Source of the DNA: JAGQRJ01 sp041402045
Lineage (GTDB): Bacteria > Planctomycetota > J058
Assembly (NCBI GenBank): GCA_041402045.1
Contig: JAWKSZ010000004.1
Span: 123,463-187,462 of the forward strand
Length of the DNA stretch: 64,000 nt
Reading direction: 5' to 3'
Made by a program: the position numbers and the translations under genes. The notes beneath the pieces are model-generated. The model ran no database searches, had not been told where the DNA came from, and saw only the letters and a list, made by a program, of their open reading frames with translations. Below are positions 14,692 through 23,580 of this stretch, piece by piece (within the stretch, counting starts at the first letter, position 1; every line of letters starts with the position of its first letter).

Positions 14692-15933
14692 ATGGCGACC
14701 CAGACCCATGACAAGACGCTCGTTCGGCTGGAGGTCCTGCCCCAGCAGGCCTCCCGCCTGACGGTCGACCGCTCCTACCCGGGGCGAATCGAAGGCGTGT
14801 CGCTGATCACGTCGGGGCCTGCCGCCGGTCACGGGTTCGACGTGGACCGCACGACCGTCGAGCAGGTGACCGAGTTCGCGGAGGGCATGCGGGGACGCTG
14901 GACCCACTCGGACCTCAGCGCCGATGGCCTCGGTCGCCACCTCGGCCGCTGGCAGAACGTCCACAGCGAGCCCTTCCTCCTCTGCCGCACCTGCGGCGTT
15001 GAGGCGCACGCGCAGGCCTGCCCAGAGTGCGGGAAGGAGCCCACCGTCGCCTGGCGCTCGGTCGGCGACTTCGCCTTCGACCGCACGGCCTACACGATCC
15101 GCCCAGACGGGCTCGACGTCCCGGCGCCGGTCTACCTCATGGACCGCGCGGAGGAGGACCCCAGGAGCCTCGGGATCTCGGTCGTCGCCCGCTTCGGCTT
15201 CGAAGCGGCCGAGGACGCCGAGGTCACGCGAGCGCGGATCGCGTCGCGCCGCGACCTGCTGCGCGGCGACTGGGTGGCCGACCCGGCCGCCAACCCGATC
15301 GGCCTCCACGCCGGCACCGACACCCCCAGCGAGCTGACCGAGGGCGCCGTCCGCGCGCTCGACCGGATCGTGGCTCGCATTGGCAGAGAACAGGCGAAGA
15401 CCCGCGCCCTGGCGTTCCTGGCACGCTACTTCGGCGACGCGTTCGAAGAGGAGGAGCACGCCGAGGCAGCTCTCCCCGAGCCGGAGCTCGGGGCGCTTCG
15501 GGCGCGGGTCGACGCCCTCCGCAGCGAGCTGGAGGCGCTCCGCCAGACGGTGGCCGCCTATCGCCAGGCGGAGGAGGCGCGCCGCCAGGAGGAGGGCGAG
15601 ACCTTCCTCACCATGCTGCGCACCGAGGCCGCGGCGTTGAACGCCCCGATTCCGGCTGCCGACCTGGCCAAGGTCGAGGCGCTGCTCGAGGCGGGAGACG
15701 CCGACACCGCCCGCCTCCTGGGGCAGGCCTTCCTCGCCCGCAGCGAGGCCCTGGGCCAGGAGCCCTTCCAGCGCGGCGGGGTCCAGCCGCTCGCGGAGAG
15801 CCATGACGCCAAGAAGGCCTCGGTGGCCGCTCGCGCGCGGGTGCTCCGCCGCCGCGGCTGGCGGGTCGAGCTGTCCGAGGACGGGACCGAGATCGTCAGC
15901 CAGATCCCGCCCACCGGTGGAGGTGCCGCGTGA
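14692..15933 (+). CDS. Prohead protease with zinc ribbon and scaffold-like tail
   Basis: 413 residues. Residues 25-160 match the Mu-I/HK97-like prohead maturation protease region: GVSLITSGPAAGHGFDVD, then RGRWTHSDLSADGLGRHLGR, where WTHSDL is characteristic. A zinc ribbon (CRTC near 97, CPEC near 109) is inserted in this domain. From about residue 225 to 345 a long alpha-helical coiled coil (ALRARVDALRSELEALRQTV) resembles an internal scaffold. Protease-scaffold fusions cleave themselves out of the prohead during maturation. The gene overlaps the next by 4 nt. Confidence 0.75.
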   Translation: MATQTHDKTLVRLEVLPQQASRLTVDRSYPGRIEGVSLITSGPAAGHGFDVDRTTVEQVTEFAEGMRGRWTHSDLSADGLGRHLGRWQNVHSEPFLLCRTCGVEAHAQACPECGKEPTVAWRSVGDFAFDRTAYTIRPDGLDVPAPVYLMDRAEEDPRSLGISVVARFGFEAAEDAEVTRARIASRRDLLRGDWVADPAANPIGLHAGTDTPSELTEGAVRALDRIVARIGREQAKTRALAFLARYFGDAFEEEEHAEAALPEPELGALRARVDALRSELEALRQTVAAYRQAEEARRQEEGETFLTMLRTEAAALNAPIPAADLAKVEALLEAGDADTARLLGQAFLARSEALGQEPFQRGGVQPLAESHDAKKASVAARARVLRRRGWRVELSEDGTEIVSQIPPTGGGAA

Positions 15934-16625
15934 CCAAGCTCCCCGGGATCTACACCCAGGAGTACGAGGACCGACGCTACGTCGTCACCAAGGAAGGCTT
16001 GGTGCGCGGTCAGGACGTCGTCGTCGACTACCGCGCCAGCAGCCCGCTCACGCCGGCGCACCGGATCCTCCCAGGGACGGTGATCGTGCGCGAGGCTGGC
16101 TCCGGCCGCTACACCGACGCAGAGAACGCGCGCGGTGAGCGCAACCAGCCCGCGAGCGTCTCGTCGCAGGCGCCAGCCGACGCCGCCTGGGGCGGGACCA
16201 TGGTGACCGTCAGCCTGGCCGAGGGCTTCGGATTCACGATCCCGCTGGCAGCCGGCGTCAACGACAACGCGACCGCGATCGACGCCCTCAACCAGAGCCC
16301 GGCCTTCGCCACCCTGTTCCTCGCCGACGAGGACCCAAACGGCCTGGTGCGGGTCCGCACGCGCGCCGCGGGCGCCCAGGCCTACCTCCACGTGCGCTCG
16401 TCCCTCGACGCCGCCTTCGGCGGACAGGGGATCGCCGGCCACGGCGTCGACGCCGACTACCGCGTCACCGACGGCAAGGCCGAGCTGCGCGACCTGGCTG
16501 GCGCGCGGATCCACGCCCTGGCCCCGACGCTCATGGCTGGCCACTTCGACGAACGCGAGCTCCTCCGCCTCACCCCCGAAGCCCGCGTCGTGCTCGCGCG
16601 CCGCGGATCGGTGTTCAGGAGCTAG
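15930..16625 (+). CDS. Putative head decoration protein
   Basis: 231 residues from a GTG overlapping the protease stop. N-terminal region (PGIYTQEYEDRRYVVTKEGL; AHRILPGTVIVREAGSGRY) resembles capsid decoration/stabilising proteins; it lies exactly where these sit, between the prohead protease and the major capsid gene. The central part is a mixed strand domain with FTIPLAAGVNDNATAIDALN. The C-terminal 60 residues are helical. Probable capsid-binding trimer; family not firmly recognised. Confidence 0.55.
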   Translation: MTKLPGIYTQEYEDRRYVVTKEGLVRGQDVVVDYRASSPLTPAHRILPGTVIVREAGSGRYTDAENARGERNQPASVSSQAPADAAWGGTMVTVSLAEGFGFTIPLAAGVNDNATAIDALNQSPAFATLFLADEDPNGLVRVRTRAAGAQAYLHVRSSLDAAFGGQGIAGHGVDADYRVTDGKAELRDLAGARIHALAPTLMAGHFDERELLRLTPEARVVLARRGSVFRS

Positions 16626-16627
16626 CC

Positions 16628-17713
16628 ATGTCCGTGACCCCCCTCGACGACCTGCTCTCGGTCGAAACCCTCTCGGGCCTGATCCGCACCTTCGTGGAAC
16701 AGGCCGAAAACCGCAGCTGCTCGGCGCTGTTCTCACGCTCTGCGCGTCCCCTGCTTCCGTTGGGCGACTCCGCGACCTGGGACGAGATCGAGTTCTCCCG
16801 CCACCTGGCCCCAATCTCTGGCCCTGACAGCCCGCACACGCGCGCCAAGCGCTTGGGCCGGCGCAAGCGCACGAGCGCCATGGCCATGGTGAAGGTCTAC
16901 AAGGACTTGCCTGCGCCGCACCTGTTTCTGAGCCGCGCACCTGGCTCGGACACGGCTGATGCCGAGGCCGTGTTGAGCGCTGAGTTGGAGGACATGGCGA
17001 ACCTTATCGCCAACACCAAGGAGTTCCTCGCTTGCGGCGCGCTGCTGGGCAAGATCGACGTCACGCCGCAGACCGTCCCGGGCAGCGACGTCGCTTTCAC
17101 GGTCGAGTTCGGCAACTTCATGGGGCAGGCCCAGGACTCGTGGGCCGACCCCACGACCAAGATCCGCTCGGCCGAGATGATCCGTCTCAAGCGGCTGTTC
17201 AAGGACCAAGCTGGCCTCCGCCCTGCGATCGGGATCACGGAACCTGGGGTCGAGGGGTACCTCGTCCAGAACAACGAGATCCGCGAGTTCGCACGGGAGC
17301 CGCTCGGGACCGTGATCCTGCGGAACCTCAACCTCAGCGGCGTGAATCCGCAGTGGGAGATCCTGGCCGGGCTCAACTGGCAGTTCACTGACGGGACCTA
17401 CAAGCCCGAGAACGGCCCTGTTACGCGCTACTTCCCAGCCGACCACGTGCTGGTGCTGCCCGGCCAGGCGCGCCTGCAGCAAGTCCTCGGTTGGGCGGAA
17501 GGCAAGGTGCATGTCCCGGCCGGGCCAGTGATCAGTGAACCAGGTCAGGCGACCAGCCTTATCACCGAGCTACGCGGGAGCTACGCCTACGCCAAGGTCC
17601 GCGACGACCCGGTCGGGATCCGGGTCTACGCCGGCTGGTACGGCCTGCCAGTGGTCCTGAATCCGAACGCCGTCATGGTGTTCCGCGTCGTGCCCCAGGC
17701 GCCGGCGCCGTAG
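16628..17713 (+). CDS. Major capsid protein (lambda gpE-like fold)
   Basis: 361 residues, CAGGAG six bases before the ATG. The sequence has the gpE-family pattern: N-terminal arm SVETLSGLIRTFVEQ, E-loop region rich in Arg (KRLGRRKRTSAMAMVKVYKD), long axial helices, GYLVQNNEIREFA and a P-domain ending VGIRVYAGWYGLPVVLNPNA. Position between decoration and connector genes is canonical. There is no obvious delta-domain of HK97 type; the scaffold is supplied by the protease gene. It would form the icosahedral shell. Confidence 0.85.
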   Translation: MSVTPLDDLLSVETLSGLIRTFVEQAENRSCSALFSRSARPLLPLGDSATWDEIEFSRHLAPISGPDSPHTRAKRLGRRKRTSAMAMVKVYKDLPAPHLFLSRAPGSDTADAEAVLSAELEDMANLIANTKEFLACGALLGKIDVTPQTVPGSDVAFTVEFGNFMGQAQDSWADPTTKIRSAEMIRLKRLFKDQAGLRPAIGITEPGVEGYLVQNNEIREFAREPLGTVILRNLNLSGVNPQWEILAGLNWQFTDGTYKPENGPVTRYFPADHVLVLPGQARLQQVLGWAEGKVHVPAGPVISEPGQATSLITELRGSYAYAKVRDDPVGIRVYAGWYGLPVVLNPNAVMVFRVVPQAPAP

Positions 17714-17724
17714 GAGGGTGAGCC

Positions 17725-18138
17725 ATGGCATTCCGCCGCGACGAGCCCCTGGTCGCCACGGTCGAGCGGGTCGTCCAGCTCACCGGGCGAACCGACCTCC
17801 GCAACCTGGAGGCGTCCGGGGAACTGGACCTCCACGACCTGCTCCGCTCGGCGAGCAGCACGATCCACGACAAGCTCTTCGCCCGAGGCGTCGACCCCGA
17901 GCGCCTCGTCAACGCGTTCGTCTACGAGAACGCGGTCGCATGGCAGTTCCTGGGGGTCCTGGCGGAGGCGGGATCACTCGGGAGTGAGGACCCGGAAGCC
18001 CTCTTCGCCCGCTCGGCCGCGTTCTTCGAAGACGTGCGCCCGCGCCTGGACGAGGGCGACGGTCCGCGCACGGCGACCGAAGGCGTCCCAGCGGTCCAGA
18101 ACCCCACCGCGGTCCCCTTCAGCGAGGGGGCCCAGTGA
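17725..18138 (+). CDS. Putative head-tail connector (adaptor) protein
   Basis: 137 residues, AGGAGG seven bases before the ATG. Helical protein with TDLRNLEASGELDLHDLLRS and YENAVAWQFLGVLAEAG, similar in size and position to gp6/DUF1320-like head completion adaptors that attach beneath the portal. The C-terminal 35 residues are acidic and disordered. The next gene overlaps by ATGA-type coupling. Function is assigned from position. Confidence 0.5.
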   Translation: MAFRRDEPLVATVERVVQLTGRTDLRNLEASGELDLHDLLRSASSTIHDKLFARGVDPERLVNAFVYENAVAWQFLGVLAEAGSLGSEDPEALFARSAAFFEDVRPRLDEGDGPRTATEGVPAVQNPTAVPFSEGAQ

Positions 18139-18488
18139 AGTTCCGGCTCCGCAAGGTCATGACACCCTTCGCGCGTGCCCTGCAGCGGGCCTACGCGCGC
18201 GCCGTCCGCGGCGGTGCGCCCCGCGTCCCGCACGAAGGCAACCGGGGTCCCGTCGGCGGTTCGCTCGCCCAAGAGGTCCAGCGCCCTGACCTCGTCCGCC
18301 ACGAGCGCTGGGGGTTCGTGTTCAGCCCCAGCCGGATCGGCAAGCGCTTCGTGCTCTGGTGGCGGGGGACGAAGCGCCAGCGCCCGCGGGGCCGGGTCGT
18401 GTCCGTGGACACGGACCGGCTCGCGAGCGAGCTCGAGCGCGAGCTCGCCCGCCAGGTCGAGGCTGAGGACCGGAGGTCGGCGCGGTGA
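18135..18488 (+). CDS. Putative head-closure/neck protein
   Basis: 117 residues from a start inside the previous stop. Strongly basic, beginning MKFRLRKVMTPFARALQRAY and containing RWGFVFSPSRIGKRFVLWWR. Small basic proteins at this point in the head-tail cluster usually close the head after packaging or link it to the tail. The following gene overlaps by 4 nt. No family is firmly recognised. Confidence 0.45.
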   Translation: MKFRLRKVMTPFARALQRAYARAVRGGAPRVPHEGNRGPVGGSLAQEVQRPDLVRHERWGFVFSPSRIGKRFVLWWRGTKRQRPRGRVVSVDTDRLASELERELARQVEAEDRRSAR

Positions 18489-18916
18489 GCTTCCACGACG
18501 ACCTGGTCCTCCAGCTCCGCGCCGACGTGGCCGGCGCCCTCGGGCTCCCTGCGACGGCCGTCTATGGGGGCCGCCAGCCCCAGAAGGTCACGCGCACGGG
18601 GCTCGAGGTGTGGATCCGTCCCCAGGAGACCGAGCCCCACGGCCGCGGGGGCGGGGACCAGGTGAAGGTGCACCCCTACGAGGTTCACGTGCGGCTCAAG
18701 GCCCGCCGGGAGCAGAGCCAGACCGGCGTCGACCAGCTCGCGGAGGTTCGGGCCGCGTTGGAGCTGCTCCGCGCCCGCTACGACGGGACGCGCCCCTTCT
18801 CCACTGCGCTCCCCGACCTCGTGGCGGTCCATGCCGACGAGGGGAGCGTCGACGAGGACCCGGACGAGGACGACCTGCTGGACGGGACGCTCGTGCTGCG
18901 CGTCCTGGAGCGTTGA
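18485..18916 (+). CDS. Putative tail terminator protein
   Basis: 143 residues from a GTG overlapping the neck gene. It shows an alpha/beta pattern (GLEVWIRPQE; VHPYEVHVRLKARR; DQLAEVRAALELLRARYDG; TLVLRVLER) as in tail terminators (gpU-like), which end tail polymerisation and join head to tail. A disordered acidic loop (DEDPDEDD) is inserted before the last strand. Assigned by position, size and predicted fold. Confidence 0.5.
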   Translation: MSFHDDLVLQLRADVAGALGLPATAVYGGRQPQKVTRTGLEVWIRPQETEPHGRGGGDQVKVHPYEVHVRLKARREQSQTGVDQLAEVRAALELLRARYDGTRPFSTALPDLVAVHADEGSVDEDPDEDDLLDGTLVLRVLER

Positions 18917-18917
18917 C

Positions 18918-20348
18918 GTGCCGCCCGCTCGCCTCCAGCTGTTCGTCGTCCTCACCCTCGCAGGCTGCGCCGCTCCACTCGTCGACGTGACCGTCTCGGA
19001 GCCCAAGGTCTACGGGGACGACCAGGTGCTGCGCACGCTCGCTGCGCAGCGTTCCCGTCTCGAGTTGCTCGCCAGCGAGATCCGACCTGGTGACTACCAG
19101 GAGGCCTTCGGGCTCCGAACCGACGAGCGCACACGGACCACGCTCGGGGTGAACCTGGCGGATCCAGACGCCCCGCTGCCCGAGCCCCCGAGCCTGCAGG
19201 ACCCCGGCGCCCGCGCGTGGGCGCGGGCCGGACGTCGTCGTCCGTCGGTCTACTACCCCTACCCGCCATACCCCAGACCACTCCAGCCGGGGCTCACCTT
19301 CGCCGAGCAGCTGCGCCAGCAGGTCGAGGGTGCCCAGCTCCTCTCCTCCTACCAGCTCCTGTTCCTCGGTGACACGCGGCTCCTCGACCGCAGGAGCCGC
19401 GCCGCCCTCCTGCGCTTCGACCTGTCCTTCAACAACTACGTCGACCTCGGCGGTCGGCGCCGCTTCGTCGTCGTCGAGTTCGTGGTCAAGGCGAAGAAGA
19501 CCGGGACGCCGCGCTTCAGCGTCTACCTGCTCAGCCCCGAGTACTCGGGCATGGTCAGCCAGGAGAGGGCCCTCACTCGCCTGGTCAGCGAGTATGCGGG
19601 CCAGATCCTGGGCTCCTGGGGCGGGATCGGCGTCACAGGGAGCCGCGGATCCAGCAGCCAGACCCGCGAGGACTTCGAGACCCTCCTGGAGACGCCGCTC
19701 CAGTTCGCGGTCTACGACTCACGCGAGCCCGCTGGCGGGGGGAGGCGGTTCGCCTTCGCCTTCGGACCACGCCGCCGCCTCCACGAGCGCGGCGCGCTCA
19801 ACCCCGCGCGATGGTTCGGCTCCAACTACGACATCGCCTACGAACTCCAGCCGGGGCCCCGCTCCTGCCAAGCGCTGCTCGTGTTCCACGACGTCAGCGA
19901 CCAGGCGCCGGTCGAGTTGGAGGTCAGCGTCTACTGCGACGGACGCCTGGTCGCCGAGGAGGACGTGGACATGGCCCGCGCCCTGCGCCGGGGTAGACGA
20001 CCGCTCGAGACCTTCGACGTCCGCTGTCCGGCGCCGGCGACGGGCGCCGCGACGCGCAGCGCACGCGTCGACCCCAACGTCACGACCGACCTCCTGCTCT
20101 GCTCGGGACCCGACGGGCCGTCCTTCTCCCCCCAGAGCGCGGTCTTCCTGGGGAGCGCGGCCGTCGCGCCAGACGACATTCACCTCCTCGGCCGTGGACG
20201 CCTGGCGGTTCGGGTCCGGCCCAGCCCCACGCTGCAGGCCCTCCTGGCCCGCGGAGAGCAGAAGGCCGCCGGGCGCGTCGTCACGCCCGATCAGCCTGAC
20301 CTCGCGTTCCAGGTCGAGCTGCTCCAGGCCAGGAGGAAGCGCAAATGA
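18918..20348 (+). CDS. Large lipoprotein of unknown function inside the phage tail cluster
   Basis: 476 residues from a GTG at 18918, one base after the previous stop; a longer upstream frame is antithetic to the terminator gene and was not used. The signal sequence ends in a lipobox LAGC with Cys at about residue 18, so the mature protein should be lipidated. The body has a Pro/Tyr-rich segment (PSVYYPYPPYPRPLQPG) and a long beta-rich domain (RRRFVVVEFVVKAKKTGTPR; QALLVFHDVSDQAPVELEVS). No family recognised. Phage lipoproteins commonly act in superinfection exclusion or lysis. The next gene encodes a second lipoprotein overlapping by 4 nt. Confidence 0.6.
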   Translation: MPPARLQLFVVLTLAGCAAPLVDVTVSEPKVYGDDQVLRTLAAQRSRLELLASEIRPGDYQEAFGLRTDERTRTTLGVNLADPDAPLPEPPSLQDPGARAWARAGRRRPSVYYPYPPYPRPLQPGLTFAEQLRQQVEGAQLLSSYQLLFLGDTRLLDRRSRAALLRFDLSFNNYVDLGGRRRFVVVEFVVKAKKTGTPRFSVYLLSPEYSGMVSQERALTRLVSEYAGQILGSWGGIGVTGSRGSSSQTREDFETLLETPLQFAVYDSREPAGGGRRFAFAFGPRRRLHERGALNPARWFGSNYDIAYELQPGPRSCQALLVFHDVSDQAPVELEVSVYCDGRLVAEEDVDMARALRRGRRPLETFDVRCPAPATGAATRSARVDPNVTTDLLLCSGPDGPSFSPQSAVFLGSAAVAPDDIHLLGRGRLAVRVRPSPTLQALLARGEQKAAGRVVTPDQPDLAFQVELLQARRKRK

Positions 20349-20857
20349 CCCGGTCCCTGCTGCTCGCGACCATCCTGCTCCTTGCCGGCTGCCAGAGCCC
20401 CTACGCCCTCGACGAGCGCTGGCGACCGCTCGTCGAGGTAGTCGAGCGCCCTGACCTCTTGGTCTCCGACACGATCGCCACCACGCTAGGCACCCGGGTC
20501 TACGTCGCCGACCTGGACGCCTTCCTCGAGCGCTTCCCTCCCGAGAGCGTGGAGCAGGAGGCGCTGTTCCTCCATGAGCGCCAACACGCCGTCCGCCAGC
20601 TCGACGCGGGCCTCGGCCCCTGGCTGGCGCGCTACCTCAACGACCGGGGGTTCATGTGGCGCGAGGAGCAGGTCGGCTGGTTCCTCCAGCTCAGGCGGCT
20701 CCAGGCAGGCGGTCGCCCGCTCTACCCGCGGGTGATCGCCCAGGCCCTCGCCGGCTACCGCAACCTCGAAGGTCGCATGGTCTCCGAGGCTGAGGCCCTG
20801 GCGTGGGTCCAGGCCGTGCTCGCGGGGACGTGGACCCCGGAGGAGCCCAGTGGCTGA
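20345..20857 (+). CDS. Small lipoprotein with HExxH-type metallopeptidase motif
   Basis: 170 residues. The lipobox LAGC puts the lipidated Cys at residue 16. Near residue 78, LFLHERQHAVRQ carries His-Glu-Arg-Gln-His, an HExxH zinc site; a downstream FMWREEQVGWF offers a Glu as third ligand. This would make a small membrane-anchored metallopeptidase facing the periplasm. It is coupled to the large lipoprotein gene before it and overlaps the following tail gene by 8 nt, so all three are made together. It could cleave cell-envelope proteins or peptidoglycan-linked targets during entry or exit. The motif is seen; activity is inference. Confidence 0.5.
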   Translation: MTRSLLLATILLLAGCQSPYALDERWRPLVEVVERPDLLVSDTIATTLGTRVYVADLDAFLERFPPESVEQEALFLHERQHAVRQLDAGLGPWLARYLNDRGFMWREEQVGWFLQLRRLQAGGRPLYPRVIAQALAGYRNLEGRMVSEAEALAWVQAVLAGTWTPEEPSG

Positions 20858-22397
20858 CCTCCGGAAGACCCAGCCCGAGTGGACCCGCTTCCTCGGCCGC
20901 GAGGTCGCGGGCATGTTCTTGGCCGCGATCTACGAGCTGCAAGCGCTGGAAGAGCGCTACTCCCGCCAGCGCACCCCCATCCTGGTCCTGAACGACGTGC
21001 GGGGGAACCACCTCCCGGGCGGGGTGAAGCTCGAAGGCGTCGACCTCGGCGTGAACACCTCCCAGGAGGGCTTCGCCTTCGTGCGCATAACCGGCGCCGC
21101 CAACCCACGGACGGTGAGCCTCTATCGCGCGCTCGGGGGCGCGGCCCAGGATCTGGTCGCACGCGGCCAGGGAGATGCAGGGACCGTGGTCGCCCTGGAC
21201 GAGCAGAACCGGAGCGGGCTCAGCGGGGCTTGGGAGCTCCCCCCGAACGTCATCGAGGACACGACCGACTCGCTGCGCGTGTTCCCCGTGCCCGACTGGC
21301 CGGTGCGCCTCAAGCGGGTCTGGGACGGCACCGTCGAGAAGGACGTCCGCTCCCAGGACGAGTTCCTGGCCGCCATGGAGTCCGTCGCCGCACAGCTCCG
21401 CGACGCGCGGCTCGTCATGCTGGAGGCGTTCACCGCCTTCGCGATCCGCCTGGGCAACCGCGGAGCCGATTTCCTCCGCGCCACGAGCACCTCGCTCGTC
21501 ACCGACTCGCCCCTTCGCGACGGCAGCGGCTCGGTCAGCCGGCGCCGGGTGGGCTTCCTGGCTGACCTCTCGCGCGCCATGAAGGCTGAGAGCGTGGCAG
21601 GCGAGCAGTCGATCGCGCGCCGCGTGGTCAAGGCCCAGGCCGCCGTCTTCGCGCCGGGCAACCGCGGGAAGGGCAAGGTCGGCGCCCACGCCCCCCGCGA
21701 GTTCTGCCCGCCCGCCCGCTGGACCTTCAAGTGCTCGCGGGGGCAGGACACCGGCTACGGCGGGGGCGAGGAGTTCGAGTGCACCGTCAAGGTCCTCGAC
21801 GAGGACCGCCAGTTCACGTTCGGCGGCGTCCGCATCAAGCAGTCCTTCTCGGGCCCCGACGGGATCGGTCCCTTCGTCCTCGAGCGGATCTACACCAAGG
21901 ACGGCGACCCCAACCACCGCAACTTCCTCCAGGACACCCAGGTCACGACCAGCGGAGAGCGCAGCGGGAACACCGAGGCCGGGATCCTGCACTGGGTGGT
22001 CCGCGACCGCGGGGCGGGCTTTGAGATCTCGTTCTACCGCTCGGCCAGTCGGGGCCAGGGGGACCTCGTCGCCCGCGCCGAGGGCGTCGGGATCCGCACC
22101 CCCTTCCAGGCGACCGAGCGCAACGCCTCCGGGTTGACGGTCAATTGGTCCTCCGGGATCCAGCCCCAGGACGGCGCTGTCGGCACGCTCGACTGCAACT
22201 TCTTCCGCGTCGAGAACCAGGCCGGCGTCCCCGACGAGTTCATCATCGAGACCGCGGTGGTGAGCGAGGGCCTGATCCAGAAGCTCCTCGCCGAGCAGCT
22301 CGGCGGACACCTCAACAGCAAGCCCCCAGGCCAGGAGACGATCCCGGATGACTTCCTCAAGGCGGGCAATCCGGTCTCACTCCTGGAGTCGGTGTAG
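20850..22397 (+). CDS. Putative tail structural protein (tube or sheath position)
   Basis: 515 residues. N-terminal helical part followed by long beta-rich stretches (VLNDVRGNHLPGGVKLEGVD; FKCSRGQDTGYGGGEEFECT) and repeated loop motifs. It follows the tail terminator and lipoprotein genes, where the major tail protein normally lies, but is much longer than a typical tube protein and has no sheath signature I recognise. Its final 364 nt overlap the convergent ImmA gene. Likely virion structural protein; identity open. Confidence 0.5.
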   Translation: MADLRKTQPEWTRFLGREVAGMFLAAIYELQALEERYSRQRTPILVLNDVRGNHLPGGVKLEGVDLGVNTSQEGFAFVRITGAANPRTVSLYRALGGAAQDLVARGQGDAGTVVALDEQNRSGLSGAWELPPNVIEDTTDSLRVFPVPDWPVRLKRVWDGTVEKDVRSQDEFLAAMESVAAQLRDARLVMLEAFTAFAIRLGNRGADFLRATSTSLVTDSPLRDGSGSVSRRRVGFLADLSRAMKAESVAGEQSIARRVVKAQAAVFAPGNRGKGKVGAHAPREFCPPARWTFKCSRGQDTGYGGGEEFECTVKVLDEDRQFTFGGVRIKQSFSGPDGIGPFVLERIYTKDGDPNHRNFLQDTQVTTSGERSGNTEAGILHWVVRDRGAGFEISFYRSASRGQGDLVARAEGVGIRTPFQATERNASGLTVNWSSGIQPQDGAVGTLDCNFFRVENQAGVPDEFIIETAVVSEGLIQKLLAEQLGGHLNSKPPGQETIPDDFLKAGNPVSLLESV

Positions 22398-23233
22398 AGC
22401 TCAGGTGAGTACTTCTTCATCCGGTCCTCCATCTCCTCCTCCGCTTCGATCGAGTCCGTCGAAGAGATCACGGTCAGCGTGCGCCCGTACTGGCCGAGGT
22501 GGAGGACCTCCTCATAGACCGAGGCGGGAGGGACCCCGTCGAACCAGAGGTCCAGCGACACGTCTCCGTCTGCCTCCTGTCGACTCCCGAGGCCCGCTGT
22601 CACGGTGCCGGGCGGCACGACCTCTCCCTTTCGCAACCACGTGTCGCCGTCGGTCTCCCGCAGGCTCTCGGAGCAGAAGCAGTAGTCGACCTTGCCTCCC
22701 GAGCTGACCACGACGGCGACCGGGTCCGCGCTGAGCTTGGCGTAGCGGATCGCGCTTGCGGTCAGGGACGTGTCATAGACCTCATGCAGGCGGCGCACCG
22801 CCGCCAACCCGGGATCCATGCCATTGAGGGTCTTGCACACCAGGTCCCGCGGCATCAGGAGGGCCGCTGCGAAGTGGTCCGCCTCGCGCTCGTGCGGCTC
22901 GGTGCTCGTGAACCCCGCCCGCGACTGGTGTTCACCGCTCCCGCTCGGGAAGAGCTTCAACGGGTGTTCGGGCAAGAAGTAGTGGCCGAGCTCGTGGGCC
23001 AGTGTGAAGCGCAGGTACCCCGCGCTCCCGTAGCGGTCGAAGCAGGCGATCGCGAACGAGTCACCGACCTTCATCAGCGCGCCGGAGACACCCGGCCCGT
23101 CGCGCACCTCCACCTCCACCAGAATGTCCCGCTGCTCGGCGATCGCGAACGGGTCGATCGGGGCGACCATCTTCTCCAGGTCGTTCAAGACCCGCTCCGC
23201 GTGCACTTCGGCCGCCCGGTACTTGGCGCTCAC
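22034..23233 (-). CDS. ImmA/IrrE-type metallopeptidase (anti-repressor), with run-on 3' end
   Basis: 399 residues as read. The zinc motif is TLAHELGHYFLPEH (HELGH at 80-84), with a third ligand in EPHEREADHFAAALLMP. ImmA-type peptidases cleave the partner XRE repressor and so induce the mobile element after DNA damage or other signals. It is coupled by a 4-nt overlap with the repressor gene upstream. The conserved part ends near residue 280; the last ~120 residues are antisense to the tail gene and look like read-through after loss of the native stop. The pair is inverted relative to the phage genes. Confidence 0.75.
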   Translation of the reverse strand: MSAKYRAAEVHAERVLNDLEKMVAPIDPFAIAEQRDILVEVEVRDGPGVSGALMKVGDSFAIACFDRYGSAGYLRFTLAHELGHYFLPEHPLKLFPSGSGEHQSRAGFTSTEPHEREADHFAAALLMPRDLVCKTLNGMDPGLAAVRRLHEVYDTSLTASAIRYAKLSADPVAVVVSSGGKVDYCFCSESLRETDGDTWLRKGEVVPPGTVTAGLGSRQEADGDVSLDLWFDGVPPASVYEEVLHLGQYGRTLTVISSTDSIEAEEEMEDRMKKYSPELYTDSRSETGLPALRKSSGIVSWPGGLLLRCPPSCSARSFWIRPSLTTAVSMMNSSGTPAWFSTRKKLQSSVPTAPSWGWIPEDQLTVNPEALRSVAWKGVRIPTPSARATRSPWPRLAER

Positions 23234-23580
23234 GGCTTCTTCCTCTTGTCCTTCTCCTTGGCGGCGAGCCGCTCGGCCATCCGGGCGAGCATTCCAAGGT
23301 CCTCTTCGGACACGTTCTCGGCGTGCCGGAAGAGGCTCTCGAAGAGCGGGCCGCTGGAGTGGGTGACCTCTCGCCCGAGGAGCCAGTCCGTCGAGACCTC
23401 GAGGGCATCAGCCAGTCGCTTGAGGTTGTCGAAGCTCGGGGACCGCCCGCCAGTCTCGAAATGGGAGATCGCGCTGGGCTGGAAACCGGCCAGCTCCGCG
23501 AGCTTCGCCTGACTTAAACCCTTTGCCTCACGGGCTTCCTTGAGGCGCTTGGCGAAAATCTGGCTCGCATCCCTAGACAC
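23230..23580 (-). CDS. XRE-family repressor (ImmR/CI-like)
   Basis: 116 residues from a GTG. The helix-turn-helix occupies residues 9-65 (LKEAREAKGLSQAKLAELAG, then FQPSAISHFETGGRSPSFDN, then ALEVSTDWLLG). The C-terminal 45 residues are helical and charged, as in ImmR-type repressors that are cleaved by ImmA. It is the first gene of the repressor-peptidase pair and is divergent from the ubiquitin-like operon across 128 nt. It may therefore control that operon as well as lysogeny. No other CI candidate is in the window. Confidence 0.8.
   Translation of the reverse strand: MSRDASQIFAKRLKEAREAKGLSQAKLAELAGFQPSAISHFETGGRSPSFDNLKRLADALEVSTDWLLGREVTHSSGPLFESLFRHAENVSEEDLGMLARMAERLAAKEKDKRKKP

Noticed and set aside
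18831..18917. Upstream extension of the 476-residue lipoprotein
   Set aside because: The extra residues are an out-of-frame copy of the tail terminator gene and would destroy the signal peptide; GTG at 18918 gives a proper lipobox.
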